Shown here piece after piece: positions 6,507 to 14,530 of a stretch of 34,373 bases of DNA. Numbering within the stretch: the stretch's first letter is position 1; every line of letters starts with the position of its first letter. Source of the DNA: an uncultured Balneolaceae bacterium (GTDB taxonomy: Bacteria; Bacteroidota; Rhodothermia; Balneolales; Balneolaceae); NCBI GenBank assembly GCA_913057825.1, contig CAJXOW010000037.1, positions 1-34,373 on the forward strand, read 5' to 3'. A program made the position numbers and the translations under genes. The notes under the pieces were generated by a model. The model worked only from the letters and a program-made list of their open reading frames with translations, was not told where the DNA came from and did not search any database.

Positions 6507-7545
6507 TTCGCCGCACGGTGCGCCGGGCACTTTCTACGGCTCCATCCATATATCCGGGAAACTCCGAAGCGGTCTCTGATCCTGAAAGGAGCAACCGGCC
6601 ATCAAGGAAACTGTTCTGAAATACGGAATGCCCGTTGTTTTGATGAGGAATGATATCCTGTTCATAAGGAGCATAGCTGAAGGGTTCGTGTCTCCATACC
6701 AATTCGTGGTAACGCTGATAATGGTCGGCTTTCTCGCCATAGTAACGCCGAAGCTGCTGAATGACGTGCTTTTTACGACGTGCGCGGGAAACTGAGTGGT
6801 AGGCTTCTTTCATAAATCCTTTAAGAGCATAGCGGTTGTTACTGGAATGATCGTAGCATTCATAAACCGGTCCCACATTACTGTAAATCGTCCCGCTTGA
6901 ATCGGGTTTGCGCCAAAATGGCTTCTCAAAAGTAAGTCCCACTTTAATTGCATCAGCCATCCAGGTGTCTGTTAGGGCTGCGATATTCCTGAGATCGTCA
7001 GGGAGCGGTGGGGTGATATGGACCTGTTCGACCAGCAGTTTGGGTGGGAGGGTACTGACGACGATATCAGCTTGAAAAAGGTCCTTTTCGGTCTTAATCT
7101 CGCATTTGGTTTCATTTTTTTGGAGAGATGTTACGGCCTGGTCCAATAGTATCTGACTTCCGTTGAGACGATCTGCCAGCGTTTGGACTAGGTTGTCCGA
7201 TCCCCCTGCAATACGGTACGTCGGGTCCTCTTCGGTTGGCAGATCAACCAGTTGTGGAGGGACCATTGACATTGGTTCGTAGAATCCTTTGGGGCCCATG
7301 TATTGCTGCCGGATATCTATATCCAGCGCCCCGAGTAAATCCATCAAATGGTGGTGCTTTTTGCCCAGCCAGGTAGCGCCCATCTCAATGGGAGGTCCCT
7401 CTTCTGACCTGTGCGTGTATATTCGTCCCCCCAAACGGTTTCGACCTTCTAAAATATGAGCCGTCTTTCCTTCTTGTTCTAAATAATAGGCTGTGGCGAG
7501 ACCTGATAGTCCGCCGCCAATGATTATAATTTCGGGTGACTGCAT
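6490..7545 (-). CDS. FAD-dependent amine oxidase (flavin monoamine oxidase family)
   Basis: A 351-residue protein. The N-terminal dinucleotide-binding motif IIIIGGGLSGLATAYYLEQ is followed by LEGRNRLGGRIYTH, the 'GG' motif of the family. The C-terminal FAD motif is LLLSGSETASEFPGYMDGAV. It is rather short for the family (usually 430-500 residues), so part of the substrate domain is reduced. It would oxidise an amine or a related C-N or C-C bond using FAD; the substrate is unknown. There is no signal peptide, so it is cytoplasmic. It is divergent from the methyltransferase at 7649 across 103 bp and convergent with the DUF4269 gene. Confidence 0.85.
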   Translation of the reverse strand: MQSPEIIIIGGGLSGLATAYYLEQEGKTAHILEGRNRLGGRIYTHRSEEGPPIEMGATWLGKKHHHLMDLLGALDIDIRQQYMGPKGFYEPMSMVPPQLVDLPTEEDPTYRIAGGSDNLVQTLADRLNGSQILLDQAVTSLQKNETKCEIKTEKDLFQADIVVSTLPPKLLVEQVHITPPLPDDLRNIAALTDTWMADAIKVGLTFEKPFWRKPDSSGTIYSNVGPVYECYDHSSNNRYALKGFMKEAYHSVSRARRKKHVIQQLRRYYGEKADHYQRYHELVWRHEPFSYAPYEQDIIPHQNNGHSVFQNSFLDGRLLLSGSETASEFPGYMDGAVESARRTVRRIKSCF

Positions 7546-7648
7546 AGAGGTTGTTTGAAATTTATGTGCGAATATTAAGATAGGAAAACAAAAGCAAACT
7601 GAAAGCGTTCTCTTTTATCGAGAAATATTGAAATTAACCTAAATATTT

Positions 7649-8266
7649 ATGTCTGACTTTGATGAGAAAGCCGAAGAGTGGGATACGCCGAAGAGTCGTA
7701 AGCGAGCAGCGAATATAGCAGAAGCTATTCGATCAGAAGTACCTCTCTCCAATAACATGTCGGCATTTGAATATGGTTGCGGAACCGGCCTTCTCAGCTT
7801 TGAGCTCCGCAAAGAGCTGGGCCCGATTATGTTGGCTGATAATTCGGATGGGATGCTCGAGGTATTAGAACATAAGATACGAGATGCTTCGGCCGATGAT
7901 ATGAAGACGGTTAAATTGAACCTTTCCTCCGACCCGCCTCCCGATCAACAATTTGACTTGGTTTACACGATGATGACCCTGCATCACATCCCGGATACCA
8001 GACATATTCTGACCCAATTTTATGCTTTGCTGAATTCTGCCGGTTACTTGTGTGTGGCGGATCTGGATGAAGAGGACGGCTCTTTTCATGGTCACGACGT
8101 GGATGACGTACATAAAGGCTTTGACCGGGCGGAGTTGGCGGACCTGGCAGAAGAAATAGGATTTACGGACATAAGCTTTTCTACTGCCTACAAAATGGAA
8201 CGAGAAATAAACGAAGAGGGAGAAACGAAGTTATTTCCAATTTTTCTGATGGTGGCCCGGAAATAG
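7649..8266 (+). CDS. Class I SAM-dependent methyltransferase
   Basis: A 205-residue protein starting MSDFDEKAEEWD, a common start for UbiE-like methyltransferases. The SAM motif I is AFEYGCGTGLLSFEL (about 39-53), motif II is LADNSDGML, and the post-motif TMMTLHHIPD contains the HHI of this family. The final strand is FPIFLMVARK. The substrate is unknown. The gene stands alone, and a weak hairpin with six T's follows about 80 bp later. Confidence 0.85.
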   Translation: MSDFDEKAEEWDTPKSRKRAANIAEAIRSEVPLSNNMSAFEYGCGTGLLSFELRKELGPIMLADNSDGMLEVLEHKIRDASADDMKTVKLNLSSDPPPDQQFDLVYTMMTLHHIPDTRHILTQFYALLNSAGYLCVADLDEEDGSFHGHDVDDVHKGFDRAELADLAEEIGFTDISFSTAYKMEREINEEGETKLFPIFLMVARK

Positions 8267-8342
8267 ATTGATTATGCAAAATCCACGTTTATGGGAGTAG
8301 GGATGCATGTATTCGTCTTCCCTGTAAACCGGAGTATCCCTG

Positions 8343-8366
8343 GTCGGACATCACATCCGATTTTTT
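8343..8366 (+). terminator. Weak rho-independent terminator after the methyltransferase
   Basis: TCGGA-CATCACA-TCCGA is followed by TTTTTT at 8361-8366. The stem is only 5 bp, so efficiency is doubtful. It lies between the convergent methyltransferase and DUF5694 genes. Confidence 0.35.
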
Positions 8367-8367
8367 G

Positions 8368-9171
8368 TCATAGGTAGTCTGCTACCTCTACCAGGTTCAT
8401 ATCCGGATGCATTTCCACAAATTCCTTCAAAAAGTAATTATGTCCGGACCCGTATATGACCAGGATACGATCTCCGGATTCTGCTATATGGGCTAAATTG
8501 GAGAAAATTTTAAGATTGCGCTCGTAGGATGAAGCCATGGTTTTCGTCCCCACAAAGTTGGATCCGCCTCCCAGTTCGGCCGTTCTCATCCTGACTTCAT
8601 GAAGCCTGTCATCATGCGGCTTGCTGTTGAGCCATTTCAGGTTTTCTCTAAGCGTGGCATGTTTAAATAGACTATCCTGATAGCTGCCGATGCTCTTTTT
8701 CCAATTTTTATAAAACTCAATATAGCCGGGTTTGTTTTCTTTGGCCCATTTCATGACTTTGCCATAAGGCCAGGGTTGCTTGTAGTCTATCGAGTAAACG
8801 GATGGGTGATTTAATTTCTCCGCCAATCGAAACCCAAGCTGCTGGCGTTCGTTATTGGTTAATTCATGGGTGCCGGCAACGTAGCGTTGGTATAGGCTGT
8901 CAATCTTTGCCGAGTCCTTATAGGATGCTTCCAGGGCTATTTTATCAGGCCTGAACCCGGTTAATGAGTTAATTACGGCTTTAAGTTCCTGCTGTTTATC
9001 CTCATCCATTATATCATAAAAATCGGGCGTCTTATGAAAGTGAAAGGTTCCCAGAACCATCACCTTTGTTTGGGATTCGCCTTGAGGGTCGATATTATGC
9101 TGAGAAGTGGCATGATTTGGTATTGCTGTAAGTAATAATAGTCCAATAATTGATAAACGCATTGAATTCAC
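8368..9171 (-). CDS. Exported DUF5694 family protein
   Basis: A 267-residue protein with an N-terminal signal-like segment (MRLSIIGLLLLTAIPNHATS). The mature part opens with TKVMVLGTFHFHKTPDFYDI, then IALEASYKD, and closes with ILVIYGSGHNYFLKEFVEMH. These are the G-T-x-H, E and G-x-G-H positions of the TraB/ChaN-like fold, in which His and Glu residues bind metal. DUF5694 has no established function. It is divergent from the M1-like peptidase gene, and both products are exported. Confidence 0.75.
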   Translation of the reverse strand: MNSMRLSIIGLLLLTAIPNHATSQHNIDPQGESQTKVMVLGTFHFHKTPDFYDIMDEDKQQELKAVINSLTGFRPDKIALEASYKDSAKIDSLYQRYVAGTHELTNNERQQLGFRLAEKLNHPSVYSIDYKQPWPYGKVMKWAKENKPGYIEFYKNWKKSIGSYQDSLFKHATLRENLKWLNSKPHDDRLHEVRMRTAELGGGSNFVGTKTMASSYERNLKIFSNLAHIAESGDRILVIYGSGHNYFLKEFVEMHPDMNLVEVADYL

Positions 9172-9477
9172 GAGTTGAGAAGTTTTTTGTGAATATTAAC
9201 ATCAACTATACGGACTGACCTTTTATTTGTTACAATCACTTTACTCGAATACCCCGGTTAGAATGCTATTTTACTGGAGTCGCCTTGCTCGGTCTACATC
9301 TTGACTGACATCCCGGTTTTTTTAATGCGATTGTAGTTTGGCTTATTAAAATGTCGCCCAAAGGGAACTGTTCTGATCTGAATTTATTTTGAATGTTTGT
9401 CCAGTGAAACATTCACAGGTTTCAGTCGTACGCCTCATCTAAACTCATAAATTCAATCGAATCTGATTAGGTTATTC
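9172..9477. other. Divergent intergenic region with a symmetric site
   Basis: This 306-bp gap lies between the divergent DUF5694 and M1-like peptidase genes, and I see no gene in it. The notable element is TGAATGTTT-(8 bp)-AAACATTCA at 9390-9415, a perfect 9-bp inverted repeat 62 bp upstream of the peptidase ATG that looks like an operator. A TTGACT at about 9301 could be a -35 box, but no matching -10 is clear. Confidence 0.4.
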
Positions 9478-10827
9478 ATGGTTCAAAGAGATAAATTGTA
9501 TAATTTGCTAAAAAGAAATTCGCTAGTTTATTTTTTCATCACTTTAACCCTCTTGCCCCTGTTCATTTTTGGTTGCCAATCGGGTGAGGAATCCCCTTCT
9601 GCGAAGGAATCGATATATCCGGACAGTACCACGCATTATCGGGTGGATGCTGAGATTAAACCTGCCTCCGGACAGTTTGAGGTGTCGATCGATATGCGCT
9701 TTGTACCTGATGAGTCGACGGACACTCTTCAATTTCTGCTCCATGATTCGTTTAAGCTGGATGAACTTAAGGGTCAGGCCGTTGAAAATTACTCAACAAG
9801 TCCGTGGCGTTTCGGTGGAAAAGATACCGTACATACCAAGATTATCACGGTGGCTCTTGCCCGCACCGCGAATCCGTCTGACCCCGTGTCATTGACGTGG
9901 AAGTACGGCGGACAACTTCGGAATGAGCAAATTCCAGCTATTGGTGGAGCCGTCGTGTCAGAGCACTGGACCGAGCTGCCCTTTGAGGCTATTTGGATTC
10001 CGCAGGAGGCTTCCATTGGACATCGATTTACTTTTGAGGCAACCATCGATCTCCCCGAAAATTACGAGTTGGTGAGTACTGGCAAGCTGGCGGAAACAGC
10101 AGAGGGATGGCATATTCAGTCTGCTATACCGGGTCCCGATCTGCCGCTGGTGATTTCCGACCAAATGCAGAAGCGCGAGTTTAGTAAGGGCTCTTTGCCG
10201 GTGACCGTGTATCACGGGGGTGCGCCCGATTCGTTAACGACTTTTGTGGCCGAGAGAGCCGGCCAGATTCTGGATCGCTATGCCGGGCGATTTCAAGGGG
10301 GAAGTGAAACGGATGAGCTTCGCATCACGGTCGCACCTGTTGAAAGAGCTACATCAAGCAGTTATGCCCGTACCGGGTTTATCGCTCTTAAACATGGTAT
10401 CGAGCCGAATATGAGCCTTTATGAGTTGATAGCACATGAGGCTGCTCACCTGTGGTGGACCGATTCTGTGAATCCGATGAGCCGTCATAATTTCCTGAAT
10501 GAGTCATTTGCTGAGCACGAAGCTTGGTTGGCGCTTCAAGAGGCATATGGAGATTCCGTTTATCAGGAGCGACTCGCGAAAGCGCGTAAAAATGCTCAAA
10601 AGGCCCCGAGTTTCTACGATTGGAAACCCCGTTTCGATGGTGCTCTCTCTTATAACAAGGGCCCGGTGCTTCTGCATGAGCTGCATCAGCGAATTGGCGA
10701 ATCCGACTACCGGGTTTTTGTAGAAAAGCTTCAAGAGAAGAATGTAGGAACACTCGGCGGTATGATAGCAGTGTTGGGGGAAGTTGCCGATGCCGAGACC
10801 TCATCCTGGTTTGAGGAGAAATTGTAA
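9478..10827 (+). CDS. M1-family (gluzincin) peptidase-like lipoprotein
   Basis: A 449-residue protein. The N-terminal membrane segment ends in a lipobox (FIFGC, Cys33), so it is a predicted lipoprotein. The zinc motif is HEAAHLWW (His320, His324) with NESFAEHEA carrying the third ligand Glu342. The gap between the second His and the Glu is 17 residues; M1 enzymes normally have 18. The downstream SYNKGPVLLHELHQRIGE matches the M1 region that carries the catalytic Tyr. The N-terminal half reads like the M1 beta-saddle domain (FRFTFEATIDLPENYELVSTG-like). The usual GAMEN substrate motif is not evident. It probably trims peptides outside the cell or in the periplasm. Confidence 0.75.
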   Translation: MVQRDKLYNLLKRNSLVYFFITLTLLPLFIFGCQSGEESPSAKESIYPDSTTHYRVDAEIKPASGQFEVSIDMRFVPDESTDTLQFLLHDSFKLDELKGQAVENYSTSPWRFGGKDTVHTKIITVALARTANPSDPVSLTWKYGGQLRNEQIPAIGGAVVSEHWTELPFEAIWIPQEASIGHRFTFEATIDLPENYELVSTGKLAETAEGWHIQSAIPGPDLPLVISDQMQKREFSKGSLPVTVYHGGAPDSLTTFVAERAGQILDRYAGRFQGGSETDELRITVAPVERATSSSYARTGFIALKHGIEPNMSLYELIAHEAAHLWWTDSVNPMSRHNFLNESFAEHEAWLALQEAYGDSVYQERLAKARKNAQKAPSFYDWKPRFDGALSYNKGPVLLHELHQRIGESDYRVFVEKLQEKNVGTLGGMIAVLGEVADAETSSWFEEKL

Positions 10828-10929
10828 AGAGCTTGATAAAACCTCTCAATGCTTTTATGGATTGGATCCAAGCCGTGGGGAATAGCTTCAAAAATGGTTG
10901 TCGGTCATTAAGCGGTTTTGTTTTCACTT

Positions 10930-13665
10930 TTATCCGGTAGTCCGCAAACCGCTGGCGATGGCATTCACCGTCAACAGTAATTTTCGTATCAGCTCTTGGG
11001 TTTCACTCCCGTCGCTACCCCGCCATTGTTTAAGTAATTCTATCTGCTGGTGATGGAGAGCATTTAATGCATTTTCCCTCAGGGATAACAGGCTATGTAC
11101 ATTGGGCCGTTGTTCGGAAAGGGGCCCTTCGTAAATCATTTCGAGCATTTCCCGGGTACGTTTGTATTCCGATGATACCTTATCCATCATGCGGTTACGT
11201 ATCGTCTCGTCTTGCACCAGTGCTGCATAAGACTGCATAATTTCAGGATCGGCTGTGGCAATGCTGGTAGCCGCGTTGCTGATGATGTAGTGCAGGGGAG
11301 ACCAGACGAAGTTCTGTTCTTTCAGCTGATCAAAGGTATCGGGATCCTCCTCTGCCAACCACTCCAGGGCTGCTCCCACGCCATACCAGCCCGACAGGTA
11401 AAATCTAGCCTGTCCCCAGCTGAATACCCACGGGATAGCCCGCAGATCGGCGATGGTTTGCTGGCCTGTTCGCCGCGCTGGTCTTGATCCGATGCGGCTG
11501 GATTCAATAGCGTCGATCGGTGTAGCCTCTCGGAAAAAGTCGATGAATCCTTCAGATCCAACTAGTTTTTCGTAGGCTTCCCTGCTTTTTGTAGCCAGCC
11601 GATCCATCACGGGTTCCAGGAAGTGTTCGTCAGTATCGGAATATTTATGTCGACAGGTAGCACCGGTCGTGCCTGCTAACAAAAGTTCCAGGTTATAGGC
11701 GGCGTTGAGCCGATTGGCATATTTTTGCGCAATCGTTTCTCCCTGCTCGGTTAATCGTAAGTCTCCATTGAGCGTCGATTGGGGAAGTGCGTTGATAAAT
11801 CGGTGGGTTGGACCGGCACCGCGACTGATGGTTCCACCTCGTCCGTGAAAGAACCGGATGTGCATACCGTGTTTTCGACCGACCTTGGCCAATGCATCTT
11901 GAGCACGGTATAGGTTCCACAGGCTGGAAAATATTCCCCCGTCTTTGTTACTGTCGCTGTAACCGATCATGACCTGCTGAACTGGTTGATCCGACTCCCG
12001 GCGTTGCTGCTGAAATTCCAGACTTCGTCTGGTCATCGGATGGGAAAGAAAATCATCAAGAATCTGCGGAGCTTTTTGCAGATCGTCGATCGTTTCGAAA
12101 AGAGGGACGACAGGGAGCTTGCAAATCAGTCCGTCATTCGTGTCTGCGACTAACCCGGCTTCGCGTGCCAGCAAATAAACCGACAACAAGTCGGATAGAC
12201 TCCGGGTCATGCTCACAATCATAGCTCCCAACCCGTTTGATCCATAATTTTTAATATGGTCTGATACTACCCGGTAAGCACTTAGTACCGCTTCGGCCTC
12301 ATCGCCCAGCTTCATATCCTGGTGAGTGAAGGGACGAGGGGATTTTAGTTCTGTATTGAGAAAATCGAGACGTTTTTCTTCATTCCAATTCGAAAAGTCA
12401 GCAGCTTCATTGCCGCCGGCTTCCAGCAACTGCTTGACAGCCAGATCGTGAAAACGACTGTTCTGCCGGATGTCCAGTGCAGCTAAATGAAATCCGAAGG
12501 TCTGGACGGAACGGATAACGGGATTCAGGTCATTCCAGACGATCCGCTTTGCATTAAGCTCCAGCAGTTCATTTCGTAAAAATTTCAAATCTTCCAGCAG
12601 TTCGGCCGAATAGGTATAGGTGGATGTATAATCATTGTGGGCCTTGAGGGGCAGGCGACTTATTAACAGGTTTACAAACTGCCGCCAGGGTTCATCAGGA
12701 TTTCGTTCAATGGCTTGTTCCCCAACAGCCCCCAATTCATCTTTCAGTTCTTCCTTTTTGTCTAATAAAGCCTGGGTGGGACGCTGTAAAAATTCAGAGA
12801 GACTTAGTTTCCGGACCAGCTCTGTAAGTTGTTGTTTGATCAGGTTGAGCGCATTTTGCCGCAACTCTTGCAGCGTTTCCCGGGTGACTTCAGAGGTGAC
12901 CAACGGGTGGCCGTCACGATCACCGCCGACCCAGTTGCCGAATGAGAGCTTGGGTAGTTGTGAGGGATCTTCCAGCAAGGCGGGATCAAAACCCATCGAC
13001 TGCCAGGCGTGACGCAGGCGGCGATCCACTTCGGGAAGCACGTTGGGAAATACATTACGCAGGTAATATAAAATGTTTCGTCGCTCGGAGGCGACATCCG
13101 GCTTCTCCAGATAAATTTCCCCGGTCCGCCACAGCCGTTCAAGCTCCGTTTTTATCTCCCGGCGATTTTCCTCCCGTTCGGAAGGCGTCCACATCTGATT
13201 TTCACGTCGGACCATCAGCAAATACAAGCGGCGGTGATGTTCCAGAACCGTGGCTCTTTTTGCTTCGGTGGGATGGGCTGTAAGCACGGGCTCCACTTTG
13301 ATATCTGATAAAACTTGGGCAATGTCTTCTTGCGAGACCTCCTGGTCTTTTAACCGTTGCAAGTTTTGCTGCCAGAGACCGGAAACCTCTGTCAACTGTT
13401 CCTTGGTCTCCAGATTTCGACGCATCTGCACCGCTGCGTTTTCCTCGACCATGTTCAACAATTGAAAAGCAATAGAATAGGCCTGTGCTCTGCGATGTGG
13501 ACGTTTTTTCTGATCGGTGTCCTCCTTGCCGACGATCCAGGGAAGTTGCCCGGCAAGTTCTGATTCTCCCTGTTCTTCCAGGACCTCCTTGAAGCATTCC
13601 ATGATAAAGGTGAGGTCCGATTGAATTTTTTCCAGGTTTTCCTTGTATAATTTGCTAACAATCAT
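10930..13665 (-). CDS. ppc: Phosphoenolpyruvate carboxylase
   Basis: A 911-residue protein of normal bacterial length. It fixes bicarbonate onto PEP to give oxaloacetate, refilling the TCA cycle. Signatures seen are the catalytic His in VLTAHPTEAKRATV (His131), GNWVGGDRDGHPLVT (about 245-259), GYSDSNKDGG (about 570-580), and the mobile-loop FHGRGGTISRGAGPTH with the essential arginines (about 605-622). The C-terminus is GLRTTG; most PEPCs end in NTG, so the penultimate residue pattern is slightly changed. A strong ribosome site AGGAGG lies eight bases before the ATG at 13665. Many Bacteroidota genes here lack such a site, so this gene is probably well translated. Confidence 0.97.
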   Translation of the reverse strand: MIVSKLYKENLEKIQSDLTFIMECFKEVLEEQGESELAGQLPWIVGKEDTDQKKRPHRRAQAYSIAFQLLNMVEENAAVQMRRNLETKEQLTEVSGLWQQNLQRLKDQEVSQEDIAQVLSDIKVEPVLTAHPTEAKRATVLEHHRRLYLLMVRRENQMWTPSEREENRREIKTELERLWRTGEIYLEKPDVASERRNILYYLRNVFPNVLPEVDRRLRHAWQSMGFDPALLEDPSQLPKLSFGNWVGGDRDGHPLVTSEVTRETLQELRQNALNLIKQQLTELVRKLSLSEFLQRPTQALLDKKEELKDELGAVGEQAIERNPDEPWRQFVNLLISRLPLKAHNDYTSTYTYSAELLEDLKFLRNELLELNAKRIVWNDLNPVIRSVQTFGFHLAALDIRQNSRFHDLAVKQLLEAGGNEAADFSNWNEEKRLDFLNTELKSPRPFTHQDMKLGDEAEAVLSAYRVVSDHIKNYGSNGLGAMIVSMTRSLSDLLSVYLLAREAGLVADTNDGLICKLPVVPLFETIDDLQKAPQILDDFLSHPMTRRSLEFQQQRRESDQPVQQVMIGYSDSNKDGGIFSSLWNLYRAQDALAKVGRKHGMHIRFFHGRGGTISRGAGPTHRFINALPQSTLNGDLRLTEQGETIAQKYANRLNAAYNLELLLAGTTGATCRHKYSDTDEHFLEPVMDRLATKSREAYEKLVGSEGFIDFFREATPIDAIESSRIGSRPARRTGQQTIADLRAIPWVFSWGQARFYLSGWYGVGAALEWLAEEDPDTFDQLKEQNFVWSPLHYIISNAATSIATADPEIMQSYAALVQDETIRNRMMDKVSSEYKRTREMLEMIYEGPLSEQRPNVHSLLSLRENALNALHHQQIELLKQWRGSDGSETQELIRKLLLTVNAIASGLRTTG

Positions 13666-13801
13666 TGAGCCACCTCCTGTCGATTAATGTAATTTTTTAA
13701 TACGGGAAGCACATAAAAATTTAAAAAAAACTGATAAAATCCGATTACTTAATCCTGCCGGAAAAATTGTTACGGGTGAGGTTATCAACTGTTTGCAAAG
13801 G

Positions 13802-13831
13802 ACACGTATTTATTATATTCTTAATACGTGT
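13802..13831. promoter_or_regulatory. Palindromic operator upstream of DUF6364-PIN operon
   Basis: ACACGTATT-(12 bp)-AATACGTGT is a perfect 9-bp inverted repeat ending 24 bp before the antitoxin ATG, in an AT-rich promoter region with TATATT nearby. It fits an autorepression site of the ribbon-helix-helix antitoxin. It sits in the divergent gap shared with ppc. Confidence 0.5.
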
Positions 13832-13855
13832 ATATTTTGACTCAACCTACGAAAT

Positions 13856-14116
13856 ATGAAAAAGAAAATAACACTTACTATTGAGGAATCAGTGAAGAAT
13901 CGGGCCAGGAATTATGCCAGGAATCACAATACAAGTATCTCCAGGTTAGTCGAGCGTTACCTGGATGAAATTACGGAAGAAGACACTGCGTTTGTCGCGG
14001 AGCCTGGTTCCTGGACCGACCAACTATTGGGAGCGGTCAGCGTTCCTCCCGAATACAAGGAGATGGACTATAAAGAAATAAAACAGAAAGAACTCCTTAA
14101 AAAATATGGACGATAG
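13856..14116 (+). CDS. DUF6364-family antitoxin
   Basis: An 86-residue protein. The N-terminus KKKITLTIEESVKNRARNYA, then RNHNTSISRLVERYLDEI, is a ribbon-helix-helix DNA-binding motif of the DUF6364 group, which is regularly found directly upstream of PIN toxins. The C-terminal part (about 50-86) would bind the toxin. Its stop overlaps the PIN gene by 11 bp, so the two are translationally coupled. The palindrome upstream supports autoregulation. Confidence 0.8.
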   Translation: MKKKITLTIEESVKNRARNYARNHNTSISRLVERYLDEITEEDTAFVAEPGSWTDQLLGAVSVPPEYKEMDYKEIKQKELLKKYGR

Positions 14117-14525
14117 GTATCTGCTGGATGTAAATGTTTGTCTGGATGTACTGTTGAAACGGGATCCGCATTGGCATGATGCAGCACAGATATTTGAAGC
14201 TATTGAACGAACAACGATTGCAGGCGCAGTATCCGCTATTTCTTTTGATACGATGTTCTACGTAATGCGGGCATTCATTTCCGCGGATCAGGCAACCAGT
14301 CTGTTGAATAAGCTGGTCAAAAATATAGAGATTGTCGATGTTACCGGGAGCATAATCGAGAACTCCCTGATGGATAAGTGGAATGACCTGGAAGATTGTA
14401 TACAATACCATGCGGCCATAGAAGGGGAATGCAAGGGAATAATTACACGGGATTTGGGCGATTTCCCGGAGGATGCTATTATACCAATCTACACCCCGAC
14501 TCAATTTATGGAGGAATTCCTTTAA
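14106..14525 (+). CDS. PIN-domain toxin (VapC-like ribonuclease)
   Basis: A 139-residue PIN domain with acidic residues D8 (LLDVNVCLD), D48 (ISFDTMFY), D94/D97 (WNDLEDCIQ) and D116 (ITRDLGDF). All four metal positions appear filled. It should be a Mg-dependent RNase neutralised by the upstream DUF6364 protein. Its stop is only five bases before the first repeat of CRISPR array 1. The array is read on the minus strand, so a long pre-crRNA that runs past its last repeat would be antisense to this toxin gene. Confidence 0.85.
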   Translation: MDDRYLLDVNVCLDVLLKRDPHWHDAAQIFEAIERTTIAGAVSAISFDTMFYVMRAFISADQATSLLNKLVKNIEIVDVTGSIIENSLMDKWNDLEDCIQYHAAIEGECKGIITRDLGDFPEDAIIPIYTPTQFMEEFL

Positions 14526-14530
14526 TAAGA

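Noticed and set aside
10388..13662. Several 60-180 codon frames within and opposite the M1-like peptidase and ppc genes.
   Set aside because: They are shadow frames of well-supported genes.
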